NCBI GenBank assembly: GCA_963798455.1
Contig: CAWCTD010000003.1
Location: 2,914,001 to 2,978,000, forward strand
DNA: 64,000 bases
Direction: 5' to 3'
From: CAWCTD01 sp963798455
GTDB taxonomy: Bacteria > Acidobacteriota > Terriglobia > Bryobacterales > Bryobacteraceae
Shown: positions 8,832 through 17,700 of the stretch, piece after piece
How positions within the stretch are numbered: position 1 is the first letter of the stretch
Layout of the letters: the number at the start of each line of letters is the position of its first letter
The notes under the pieces: generated by a model
The model's input: only the letters and a program-made list of their open reading frames with translations
Databases searched by the model: none
What the model was told of the DNA's origin: nothing
Position numbers and translations under genes: made by a program

Positions 8832-9852
8832 ATGTCGGACCAGGATAAGGACCTCAACCCCGAGAGCCGGCCAGCCGGCGATGAGATGCCGGTTTTGACC
8901 CCGGAAGATCACCTGAAGCGTCTTTACGTGGACGCTGGGCAGCAAGGCTTGTTCGTCTCCCTCCGCCTGCGCATCAAGGAGACGTTTTTCGCCCCCAAGC
9001 TGCCTCCTTTGAAACTCACCTCGAAGCCGGTGCAGGTCAAGAGCATCTGGGGCCTGTACGAGCAGACGCCGCGCGCCTGGCTCAGTTCGGTTATGCTGCA
9101 CGTGGCAGTGGTCAGTCTGGCTTTTGCCCTGGCCACGAACTCGACGGTTCAGCTTGGGGTAAAGAAGGCGGTGACGCTGATTGCCCCTGACATCGCCCCC
9201 TACATTGCGCAGACGCCGAAGCCGAAACAAATGGGCGGCGGTGGTGGCGGGGGAGATCGTTCCCCGCTACCCGCCAGCAAGGGCAAACTGCCCAAGCTGG
9301 CCCCTCGGCAATTTACGCCCCCGATGGCCGTGGTCAACAACCCCAACCCGAAACTGATCATGGAACCGACTCTGATCATCCCCCCTGAACGTCAACCTGC
9401 CTACCGTCAATATGGCGCAGTACGGTGATCCGCTTGGCAGGGTAGGCCCGCCGTCCAATGGTCCGGGTTCCGGCGGTGGAATTGGCTCCGGATCGGGCGG
9501 TGGGGTCGGCCCTGGCCGTGGCCCTGGCTATGGACCCGGCGAAGGAGGGGGCTTCGGTGGTGGAGTGTTTCGGGCGGGCGGAGGCGTGACGGCCCCCGTG
9601 GTCACCTACAAGGTGGAGCCGGAATACTCCGAGGAAGCACGCAAGGCCAAGTTCCAGGGTACGGTGCTTCTCTACATCGAGGTGAACGAACGCGGGCTCC
9701 CACAGAACCCCCGCGTCATGCGCGCTCTCGGCATGGGACTGGACGAGAAGGCCATCGAAGCCGTCATGAAGTGGCGTTTCCAGCCCGGGCGCAAGGACGG
9801 CAAACCAGTCACGGTCGCCGCCCAGGTGGAAGTGAACTTCCGGCTACTGTAG
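8832..9852 (+). pseudogene. TonB-family energy-transducing protein, one frameshift as sequenced
   Basis: The first part has a cytoplasmic N-terminus and a single membrane anchor (SSVMLHVAVVSLAFALA). The C-terminal part has a glycine-rich linker and a TonB C-terminal domain (APVVTYKVEPEYSEEARKAKFQGTV to RPGRKDGK region). The two halves lie in different frames that switch in a C6 run at 9380-9385. Removing one C joins them as IIPLNVNLPTVNMAQYGDP, giving about 339 residues. TonB links the proton motive force to outer-membrane receptors via ExbBD. A GTG at 8784 is an alternative start. Because the reading continues perfectly after one homopolymer base, sequencing error is likelier than inactivation. 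Confidence 0.85.
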
Positions 9853-9882
9853 CACCCCTCCGGCTTTCGATCCTTCCTGATT

Positions 9883-11112
9883 TCAGCGCTCTATCTGGGT
9901 GATGGCTTTGTCAAATGCCGCGCGGTCCATCTCGAAGCCGAGCCCCGGCTTGGTGGGAGCATGGACGTACCCGTCCGACGCGATTCGAATAAGATCCTTT
10001 ATGTAGGGCTGCGCGTCGCGGGCGCCCTGCGGATAAGGCACCTCGACGAACGCGCTGTTGGGCATGGCCAGTTCGCAGTGCAGGTGCGCCGCCTGGTGCA
10101 GGATGTTCCCCACCCCATGCGGCGTGCACTCCATGCCGTGGCACTCCGCCAGGATGCCGATCTTCACTCCCGGAGTGATCCCGCCAACATTGTCGACCAC
10201 GAAGCGCAGCGTGTCCGCGGCCCCGCGGCGGATGTACTCAGGGTAGTCGTACAAGGAAAACATGAACTCGCCCACGATGACCGGCACGCTCAGCTCCTGG
10301 CACAGTTGCGCGTACCCCTCCACGTCGGTCGATGGCAGGGGATCCTCGTACCCGCGAAAATGCAGCTCATCCAGAAGACGCCCTACCTCAACCGCCTCTT
10401 GCCGGGTGTAGTTGCCGACCGCGTGGTGCAGGAGCATGAAGTCGTCGCCCAGAGCCTTGCGCAGCGCCTTGCAGATCTCTATATCCAACCGGTAGTGGCT
10501 GTCCCCGTCCGCCGCAACCGGGGGAGGGTTGACCTTGAACGCCTGGAAGCCCTCCGCCTTCGCCTTCATCGCCGCCTCCACGTACGGGTCCACGGTCTTG
10601 GTCTGGAGGTGCTGCGAGCTGGCGTACGCCAGCACCCGGTCCTTGTATGATCCGAGAAGCTGGTAGATGGGCTGCCCCATTGCCTTACCCAGGAGGTCCC
10701 ACAAGCAAATGTCGATGGCAGCGGCCTGCGGAGGCTGCCCGTAATGACGCCGCACCGGAACATACTGGGAGGTGAATTGCAGATGATCGAGGGCGTTCTT
10801 GCCGATCAAGGCGCGCTTGGCGTAGTCCAGCCACCCCGAGTTATCCCAGTTGGCGTGGAAGACGCGGGTCTGGAGAGTGCAGATGCCCTCCACCCCGCTT
10901 TCCGTGGTGATCGACGCCAGTCGTCCGGCCGCAGTCACGTAGACCTTGACTTCTTTGACCGTGAGATTGGGCAGGTCGGCCGGCTGGATCCCGGCCGCGG
11001 CAGCGGTTTGAGCCCGAACTGTTGTAGAGAAAAGCCCCGCGCCCGAGGCCAGGGCCGATGCGCCGAGAAACCGCCGGCGCGCTATTGTGGTTGCCGCGCT
11101 CGAAGTCTTCAT
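9883..11112 (-). CDS. Exported mandelate racemase/muconate lactonizing-type enolase-superfamily protein
   Basis: The 409-residue protein starts with a Tat-type signal (ARRRFLGASALASG), then shows an enolase-superfamily N-terminal capping domain and TIM barrel. The barrel has AFKVNPPP (Lys motif), YEDPLPS and VGEF (acidic metal ligands) and CTPHGVG. Family members dehydrate or epimerise sugar acids such as galactonate or gluconate. The usual Asp of the first metal-binding strand appears replaced: the strand reads FMLLHHAVGNY. Divergent to it is a GH35-like glycosidase gene, 78 bases away, suggesting a shared regulatory region and a joint carbohydrate role. Confidence 0.85.
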   Translation of the reverse strand: MKTSSAATTIARRRFLGASALASGAGLFSTTVRAQTAAAAGIQPADLPNLTVKEVKVYVTAAGRLASITTESGVEGICTLQTRVFHANWDNSGWLDYAKRALIGKNALDHLQFTSQYVPVRRHYGQPPQAAAIDICLWDLLGKAMGQPIYQLLGSYKDRVLAYASSQHLQTKTVDPYVEAAMKAKAEGFQAFKVNPPPVAADGDSHYRLDIEICKALRKALGDDFMLLHHAVGNYTRQEAVEVGRLLDELHFRGYEDPLPSTDVEGYAQLCQELSVPVIVGEFMFSLYDYPEYIRRGAADTLRFVVDNVGGITPGVKIGILAECHGMECTPHGVGNILHQAAHLHCELAMPNSAFVEVPYPQGARDAQPYIKDLIRIASDGYVHAPTKPGLGFEMDRAAFDKAITQIER

Positions 11113-11190
11113 GGGAGTTCCCTCCGGATTGGTATCACCCGTCCGGGCAAGGGCCAGTATACACTCGATTGGTGTGAGGAGAATGTGCCC

Positions 11191-12840
11191 ATGATCCCGT
11201 CACCAAGTCGTTTGACCGGGCGGTGGGCGCTGGGACTGTGCATCCTGGCGGCCTGCGCCGTGTCTCTTGCCTTCGCTCAGGGCAAGCCCATTTCACAGCT
11301 CGTAAAGACGGGTGACAAGTTCACCTTCATGGTGGACGGCAAGCCATTCATCATGCTGGGAGGGCAGGTGGGCAACTTCAGCGCCTTCCCGGACCGGATG
11401 GAACGGGCGTGGCCCACGTTCAAGGCGATGAACTTGAACACGATCGAGTATCCGGTTTACTGGAACGTCATCGAACCCGAGGAGAACAAGTTCGATTTCA
11501 CCGAGTTCGATCAGATCCTCCGGGGCCTGCGCTCGCAGGGGTTTCGCGCCGTGATTCTCTGGTTCGGCACCTGGAAGAACGGCGCCATGGATTGGGCCCC
11601 GAATTGGGTCAAGTCCGATCCCAAGCGCTTTCCGAGGGTGCTGGACTACGGGGGCAGACCCATCCGCGTGCTCTCGCCCATGTCGAAGGCCAACATGGAG
11701 GCGGACCGCAAGGCGTACGTGGCCATGATGAAGCACTTGCGGGAGATCGACGAGGCCGACCGCACGGTGATCATGGTCCAGATCGAGAACGAGCCGGGCA
11801 TCTTGGGCAGCGTGCGCGACTACTCGCCCGAATCGACCAAGCTCTTCCAGGGTCCTGCTCCCGCGTCGCTGGTGACGGCGCTGAAGAAGAAGCCGGGCAC
11901 ATGGAAAGAGGCCTTCGGCAGGATCGCGGAAGAGGCTTTCACGGGGTACTACGTGTCCAGCTACATCAACGAAGTTGCCAGGGCCGGCAAGGAGGTCTAC
12001 CCGCTGCCCACCTATGTGAACGTCTGGAACGGCGGCTACGGCACCAACGACAACTGGGAGAAGTTCGATCGTCCGGGCGAGAGTTACCCTAGCGGCGGCG
12101 CCGTTTCGCACATGCTGGATCTGTGGAAGGCCAACGCCCCGGCCATCGACATGATCGCGTCGGACATCTACCACCAGTCGCCCATCACCTATCTGAAGAT
12201 CCTGAACAACTACACCCGGCCCGACAACCCTCTGCTCATCGTGGAAACGGGCAGGGGCATCGCCGCGCGCGCTTTCTATTATGCGATCGCGGATTTTTCC
12301 GCCATCGGCTTTGGGCCTTTCGGCGTGGACGGCGCCGGCGGCGCGGGGCTGCGTCCGGACATGGCCGCGGTGGCGGCCGACTTCGGGCTGTTCAAGAGCA
12401 CCATCCCGGTGATGGCGGAGTTACAGGGCACGCCCCGGCTAAAAGCGGCCGTGGAAGAGACCGGGATCGGGGCACGTAACTTGATCTTCAGCAACTACGA
12501 CGTCTTGGTCCGCTTCCGCCCGCCGGGCAGGATGCCGGCCGGCACCATAGGCCAAGCCGCGGCGGCGGGTCCCGCGGAGCCGTCAGCCCGCGTGCTGATC
12601 GCGGAACTGGGGCCGGACGAGTTTCTGGTCATGGGCTTCGAGTCCTCCGTGGAATGGCGTCCGGTCCAGGGATCGGACTTCACCGCGGCGCAGTTGCTCC
12701 AAGCCGAAGAAGGTTTTTACGAGAACGGGGCGTGGAAACGGACAGTGCTCGGCAGAACCTCGCAGGGCGACTATGCCGGTCCCACGGTGAGCCTCCCCGC
12801 GCAGGGCGCCCTGATGCGGGTCAAGTTGATGAGGTATTGA
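11191..12840 (+). CDS. GH35-like beta-galactosidase with signal peptide
   Basis: The 549-residue exported protein has a Sec signal ending LAFAQG. Its TIM-barrel catalytic domain carries FTFMVDGKPFIMLGGQ and the GH35/clan A motif VQIENEPG, in which E201 is the likely acid/base. LLIVETGRG supplies E352 as the likely nucleophile. The last 150 residues resemble the DUF5597 C-terminal domain found after GH35-like catalytic domains. It probably releases beta-linked galactose or related residues from oligosaccharides in the periplasm or outside. The ATG at 11191 has GAGGAGA upstream. The long frame before it overlaps the divergent gene and is not real. Confidence 0.85.
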   Translation: MIPSPSRLTGRWALGLCILAACAVSLAFAQGKPISQLVKTGDKFTFMVDGKPFIMLGGQVGNFSAFPDRMERAWPTFKAMNLNTIEYPVYWNVIEPEENKFDFTEFDQILRGLRSQGFRAVILWFGTWKNGAMDWAPNWVKSDPKRFPRVLDYGGRPIRVLSPMSKANMEADRKAYVAMMKHLREIDEADRTVIMVQIENEPGILGSVRDYSPESTKLFQGPAPASLVTALKKKPGTWKEAFGRIAEEAFTGYYVSSYINEVARAGKEVYPLPTYVNVWNGGYGTNDNWEKFDRPGESYPSGGAVSHMLDLWKANAPAIDMIASDIYHQSPITYLKILNNYTRPDNPLLIVETGRGIAARAFYYAIADFSAIGFGPFGVDGAGGAGLRPDMAAVAADFGLFKSTIPVMAELQGTPRLKAAVEETGIGARNLIFSNYDVLVRFRPPGRMPAGTIGQAAAAGPAEPSARVLIAELGPDEFLVMGFESSVEWRPVQGSDFTAAQLLQAEEGFYENGAWKRTVLGRTSQGDYAGPTVSLPAQGALMRVKLMRY

Positions 12841-12899
12841 AACTTGACGGATGATCCTCGGCTCGGCTATAGTCGGCCACTCAGCGAGGATTCGGAAAC

Positions 12900-14217
12900 A
12901 TGACGCCAACTGCGCAGGCGGACAACGAGCCTAGACTGTTTTCCTCCGGGAATACTCTGCCCTTCGTGCTGGTCACGGCACTGTTCTTTTTTTGGGGCAT
13001 TCCCAACAACCTGAACGATGTCTTGATCAAGCAGTTCATGAAATCGTTCGAGATGAGCCGTTTTCAGGCCGGGCTGATCCAGTCGGCGTTCTACATGGGG
13101 TACTTCCTTCTGGCGATGCCGGCCGCCCTGGTCATGCGCCGGTTCAGCTACAAGACGGGGCTGGTGACGGGTCTGCTGCTGTACAGCACGGGCACACTGC
13201 TGTTCTGGCCCGCGGCCGTGGTCCGGCACTACGGCTTGTTCCTCTTCGCTCTGTTCGTGATCGCCAGCGGGCTGGGCTTTTTGGAGACCGGCGCGAATCC
13301 GTTCATCGCCATGCTGGGCGACCCGAGGACTTCCGAGCGGCGACTGAACTTCTCGCAGGCATTCAACCCGTTCGGTTCGATCACCGGGGTGCTGATCGGA
13401 ACCATCTTCATTTTTTCGGGGATTGAGTACAATCCGGCGCAGATCGCGGCGCTCAAGGCCGCCGGAAGATACGACGCCTACTTGCAGCACGAGACCATGC
13501 GGGTGGTGACGCCGTACCTGGTGCTGGGCGTCGTTGTCCTGTTCTGGGCCGTGCTCATGATGCTGACCAAGTTCCCCAAAATCGCGGAAGAAGCTGAATC
13601 CGGCGCCAGCGCGGCACACGGGCCGCTTCGCGGATCTGTTCAAGTACCCGCACTTCGTCCGGGGCGTGCTGGCTCAGTTCTTTTACGTTGGCGCGCAGGT
13701 GGGGACCTGGAGCTACTTCATTCAGTACGTCCAGGATTACACCGCTCAACCGGAGAAGGTCGCTGGCTATTTTCTTACGGGGACGCTGGTGGCTTTTCTG
13801 GTAGGCAGGTTCTCGGCGACATTCCTGATGGAGTTCATCCGGCCCAGGAGCCTCATGGGGATCTACGCGGTGGTGAACGTCGCTCTGGTCGCCGTGGGCG
13901 TTCTACGCCCCGGCTGGGTGGGGCTGTGGGCCATCTTCCTGACCAGTTTCTTCATGTCGCTGATGTTTCCCACGATCTTCGCGCTGGCCATCAAGGAACT
14001 CGGTCCGAATACGAAGCTGGGCGGCTCGATGATCGTCATGGCGATCGTCGGAGGGGCGGTCCTGACGCCATTGATGGGGCTTGTCTTTGACCGCACCAGA
14101 AGCATGGCCCTGGCCATGCTGGTTCCTCTTGTCTGCTACGTGTACGTTGCCTACTACGCGTTCGTGGGCGCCCAGGTGCGCGTTCCCCGGGCGGTGGACG
14201 CGGCGGAGGAAGGCTGA
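12900..14217 (+). pseudogene. L-fucose permease-like MFS transporter, one frameshift as sequenced
   Basis: The first 235 residues match the FucP branch of the major facilitator superfamily, with FFFWGIPNNLNDVLIKQF, FYMGYFLLAMPAAL and FLETGANPF. The C-terminal half lies in another frame. Dropping one G from the GGG at 13620-13622 joins the halves (AAHGRFADLFKYPHFVRG) and gives 438 residues with 12 membrane segments, a typical FucP length. It would import L-fucose or a similar sugar with protons. It follows the GH35-like gene by 59 bases on the same strand, so hydrolysis products are the probable cargo. The indel is likely a base-call error. Confidence 0.85.
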
Positions 14218-14322
14218 CGCTCTTGTTCAACGCTTCACCCCTCCCGAGGTTCCCAAACCGCCGCCTTCGAGTGCAGGATGTTGTCGGTCCGCCTCGCCTT
14301 GTGATCTACTAGGTGGTTACGT

Positions 14323-15210
14323 ATGGCCGCCGCCGCCGACAACACTCTAGCCGGACCAGGCGCCAAGTCCTCCCTCAAGCCGGTTCCATGGCCGGTCCTC
14401 GCCTGGTTTGGGCTGCTGCTGGTGGTGTGTTACGCGCCGGTACTTCTGAGGCTCGTCCAGCAATGGGTGCAAGACCAGGACATGGGGCACGGTTTCTTCG
14501 TGCCTGTGGTGGCCGGGTACATGATCTGGCAGAAGAGAGAGGAGTTGTTGTCCGAATCGCCTTCCGCCACCGGGTGGGGTTTGCTCGTAGTCGCCTACGG
14601 CGCGTTGCAGCTCTTTGTCGCCACGTTGGGCGCCGAGCTCTTTTTGGCCCGCACCGCCTTCATTATTTCCTTGATCGGCGTGATACTGACCTTGGCCGGC
14701 CCCAGGATTCTTCGCCGGGTGGCGTTCCCGCTGTTTCTCCTCTTCTTCATGGTGCCCATCCCGGCGATCATCTACAACCAGATCACCTTCCCCATGCAGT
14801 TGTTCGCCAGCCAGGTTGCCGACTGGGTCCTCTCCGTGCTCGGGATTCCGGTTCTCCGCGAGGGCAACATCCTCGAGCTGGCCAGCCAGCGGCTGAACGT
14901 GGTCGAAGCATGCAGCGGAATCCGATCCTTGCTGTCTCTCTCATTCCTCTCTTTGGTCTACGCCTACTTCTTCGACAAGAAGGTCTGGATGCGGGCGGTG
15001 TTGCTGGTGGCCACTGTCCCCATCGCCATCATCGCCAACGCCAGCCGTGTCACTTTGACCGGGCTCGTCAGCGAGTATGATCCTGATCTGGCGCGCGGCA
15101 TCTTCCACTACGCCTCCGGCTGGGTGATCTTCATGGTTGCTCTGATGATCCTCGTGGCTTTCCATCAGGCCGTCAACTTCGTCTACCGGAGGGCGCATGC
15201 CAGGACCTGA
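14323..15210 (+). CDS. xrt: Exosortase
   Basis: The 295-residue integral membrane protein has about eight transmembrane segments and the full exosortase triad. Cys197 lies in VVEACSGIRSL, Arg242 in NASRVTL and His262 in FHYASGW. Exosortases are membrane transpeptidases that cleave PEP-CTERM-type sorting signals and pass proteins on for surface display, often in bacteria that make exopolysaccharide. The next gene (EpsI) overlaps its end by 14 bases, the usual arrangement. I found no obvious PEP-CTERM substrate in the window. Confidence 0.93.
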   Translation: MAAAADNTLAGPGAKSSLKPVPWPVLAWFGLLLVVCYAPVLLRLVQQWVQDQDMGHGFFVPVVAGYMIWQKREELLSESPSATGWGLLVVAYGALQLFVATLGAELFLARTAFIISLIGVILTLAGPRILRRVAFPLFLLFFMVPIPAIIYNQITFPMQLFASQVADWVLSVLGIPVLREGNILELASQRLNVVEACSGIRSLLSLSFLSLVYAYFFDKKVWMRAVLLVATVPIAIIANASRVTLTGLVSEYDPDLARGIFHYASGWVIFMVALMILVAFHQAVNFVYRRAHART

Positions 15211-15874
15211 AGGGAAGAGATGTTTCCTCCGGACTCCCCACGCGGCGATCCTCAGTCTTGTGCTGGTGGCCCAGGCCGTCGTGGTCTTTGGTTTCTCTCG
15301 CGCGGAGAGTGCGCCGCCTCTCCGCCCGTTGAAAGACTGCCCGACCCAATTCGGCGATTGGCGCATGGTTTCAGAAGGGGTGATCGAGAAGGAAGTCCAG
15401 GATGTGTTGCGCGCCGACGACACCATGACGCGCCTGTACAAGCGGGGCGCGACCGGCTTCCCGGTCAGCCTGTTCGTGGCCTACTTCAAGACCCAGCGAA
15501 CCGGTCAGACGCCCCATTCCCCCAAGAACTGCCTGCCCGGATCCGGCTGGGTGCCTTCAGCCTCCGGCGTGATTCCAATTGCGGTCCCGGGAGTGGACGC
15601 GCCCATCCGCGTCAACCGCTACGTCGTGTCCCGGGGAGACGAGAAGAGCGTCGTGCTGTACTGGTATCAGACGCCGAGTCGCGTAATCGCCAGCGAATAC
15701 GAAGCCAAGTTCTACCTGGTGGCGGATTCCATCCGCTACCACCGTTCCGACACCGCGCTGGTCCGTGTGGTCTCGCCGGTCTTCAAAGACGGCGATGAAG
15801 CGGGTGCGACCGAAGAGGCTGTGACGTTCGTACAGTCCTTCTTCGTGCCACTGCGCGAGTACCTGCCCCGTTGA
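15197..15874 (+). CDS. epsI: EpsI family protein (DUF3485)
   Basis: The 225-residue protein has one N-terminal membrane anchor (residues 15-35) followed by a periplasmic domain. That domain has CPTQFGDWRMV near residue 48, TGQTPHSPKNCLPGSGW and VVLYWYQTPSRV, which are hallmarks of EpsI/DUF3485 proteins. These occur next to or fused to exosortases. Their exact role in exopolysaccharide export or sorting is not settled. It overlaps the exosortase gene and is surely in the same transcript. Confidence 0.9.
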   Translation: MPGPEGKRCFLRTPHAAILSLVLVAQAVVVFGFSRAESAPPLRPLKDCPTQFGDWRMVSEGVIEKEVQDVLRADDTMTRLYKRGATGFPVSLFVAYFKTQRTGQTPHSPKNCLPGSGWVPSASGVIPIAVPGVDAPIRVNRYVVSRGDEKSVVLYWYQTPSRVIASEYEAKFYLVADSIRYHRSDTALVRVVSPVFKDGDEAGATEEAVTFVQSFFVPLREYLPR

Positions 15875-16019
15875 GATTGCGGAAGCGTGGGCACGGTTTG
15901 CCGGCTTGCGGAGCCTCCATCTATGCGCCGCGCAACGGCGTCTACCTTAGCGGAGAGCGCCACTTCTCCCTCAGCCAGCATCGGAATGATGCGCCTCAGG
16001 GACTCATGCCGGTTTCACG

Positions 16020-17672
16020 ATGAGGGTACGGCCTGGCCGGCGCGCTTTGTTCCTCGCGGTCTTCTCCTTGTGCCTGGGGGTCCAAGCCGGCTCGCTCTGG
16101 CTCAGCGGCGAATTCCATGCTGAGTTCGGCGCATACCCCGACGAGCCTGCGCACTTTATCACCGGGCTGATGGTGCGCGACTATCTCGCGGCGGGCGCAC
16201 CCTCCGGCGCGATGCGATTCGCCGAGAACTACTACGTCCACTATCCGAAGGTCGCGCTGGGGCACTTCCCTCCCCTGCTGTATGTCGTCGAAGCTGCCTG
16301 GATGCTCGCCTTTCCGCCCGGGCGGTTCTCGCTTCTGTTGCTCGAAGCCTTACTGCTGGCAGCTTCCGCAACTCTGTTGTACTTCTCCATCCTGAGGGAG
16401 TCTGGCGCGTTGGTCCTTGTGGCAGCCCCTATCCTATTGATCCTGACGCCGGTTGTGCGCTACTCCTCCAGCATGGTGATGCCGGAGGTGCTATGTCTGC
16501 TGCTGGTTGTAACGGCCGTGCTCTGGTGGGGCCGCTATCTGGAGAGCCAAAGGTGGCAACATGCCGTGTGGTTCGGCGTCGCCGCCTCTCTCGCCATCCT
16601 GACCAAGCAGGTGGCATTGTTCCTGGCACTGGTTCCGCCCCTGACGGTACTGCTCACACGGCAGTTCGGGCTGCTGCGGCGTATTCACTTCTGGACGCCG
16701 GTCCCGGTGGTGCTGGCCCTCTCGTTGCCATGGTATCTCTATGCGCACACTCTGACGGTGAAGCCGCTGAGAGATCTGGCAGCGCTCTCCTTCAAGATCC
16801 CCTCGCTTTCCGCGCAGGCGTCTGATCTAGCCGCGGCTTCCGGCTTGGCGCTGCTGCTTGCGGCGGTCTTGGGCGTTTGGGTGCGAGTCGTGCGGCCGGT
16901 CCTTCGAGGAGAACCCGTCGAGGGCAGTTGGGCGGCGTGGGCGGCGCTGGTAGCCGGCTTTTTGCTCTTTCGATTCGCGGCGCCGGCGGCTTTCGAGACG
17001 CGGCATCTCATCTACATCCAAGCAGCGGTGGTGGTGTTTGCCGTGGCCGGAACCGCCTGGCTCCTGAGACGGTCGGTGCGGGCGTGGCTCACATTGACCA
17101 AGCGGACCTTGCTGCTCGCGCTCTTGGCGGGGCTGGCCTTCAACGTGGGGACATCCAGGACTCCGTGGCGCCGCTATGCCGGCTTCTCTGAAGCAGCGAA
17201 GGACCTGGTGGGCGACGACCGATTCCGCCGCGCCGGTTTCCTGGTCTGTTCCGATGCTTCCGGAGAGGGAGCGTTCATCGCCGAGGTTGCCGCCCGCGAG
17301 GCGCGTCCTGGTCACATTGTGCTTCGGGCCAGCAAAATGCTGGCCAGGACGAGTTGGTTGGGCGTCCTCCGCCAACTGCGCTACAACACGCCGGAGGAGG
17401 TACAAGAATACCTGGAGAGCGTCCCTGTGGCGGTCCTGGTCTTGGACCTCACCCGCGGCCAGGCGGGCACCGAGTATCACAGGCTGGCGGAGGCTGTGGT
17501 GAAACGGTACGCGGAGCGCTGGCGACCCATCGGCGTCTACCCTCGGGAGCGGCCTGGATCGCCGGACGGAGCTGAGGTGCGAGTCTACGCCTTGGCCGGC
17601 TACGAGTCAAGGCCCCCCGGGAAAGTCCGCGTGGACCTCACCGAGCAATTAGACAGGTTTGTCGGGAACTGA
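16020..17672 (+). CDS. GT-C membrane glycosyltransferase (ArnT/PMT-like, GT39 type)
   Basis: The 550-residue protein has an N-terminal membrane segment followed by an acidic first loop (AYPDEPAHF, near residue 45). This is the usual place of the catalytic Asp in GT-C enzymes that use polyprenyl-phosphate sugars. About ten more hydrophobic segments follow, then a soluble C-terminal region from about residue 390. Its place 145 bases after the exosortase-EpsI pair suggests glycosylation of exported polymers or proteins. The donor and acceptor cannot be told from sequence. Confidence 0.75.
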   Translation: MRVRPGRRALFLAVFSLCLGVQAGSLWLSGEFHAEFGAYPDEPAHFITGLMVRDYLAAGAPSGAMRFAENYYVHYPKVALGHFPPLLYVVEAAWMLAFPPGRFSLLLLEALLLAASATLLYFSILRESGALVLVAAPILLILTPVVRYSSSMVMPEVLCLLLVVTAVLWWGRYLESQRWQHAVWFGVAASLAILTKQVALFLALVPPLTVLLTRQFGLLRRIHFWTPVPVVLALSLPWYLYAHTLTVKPLRDLAALSFKIPSLSAQASDLAAASGLALLLAAVLGVWVRVVRPVLRGEPVEGSWAAWAALVAGFLLFRFAAPAAFETRHLIYIQAAVVVFAVAGTAWLLRRSVRAWLTLTKRTLLLALLAGLAFNVGTSRTPWRRYAGFSEAAKDLVGDDRFRRAGFLVCSDASGEGAFIAEVAAREARPGHIVLRASKMLARTSWLGVLRQLRYNTPEEVQEYLESVPVAVLVLDLTRGQAGTEYHRLAEAVVKRYAERWRPIGVYPRERPGSPDGAEVRVYALAGYESRPPGKVRVDLTEQLDRFVGN

Positions 17673-17700
17673 GCTATCGGCGACGGCAGCAGCCTGGCTG

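Noticed and set aside
10744..11190. Upstream extension of the GH35-like gene
   Set aside because: It overlaps the divergent exported enzyme gene and precedes a clear signal peptide start at 11191.
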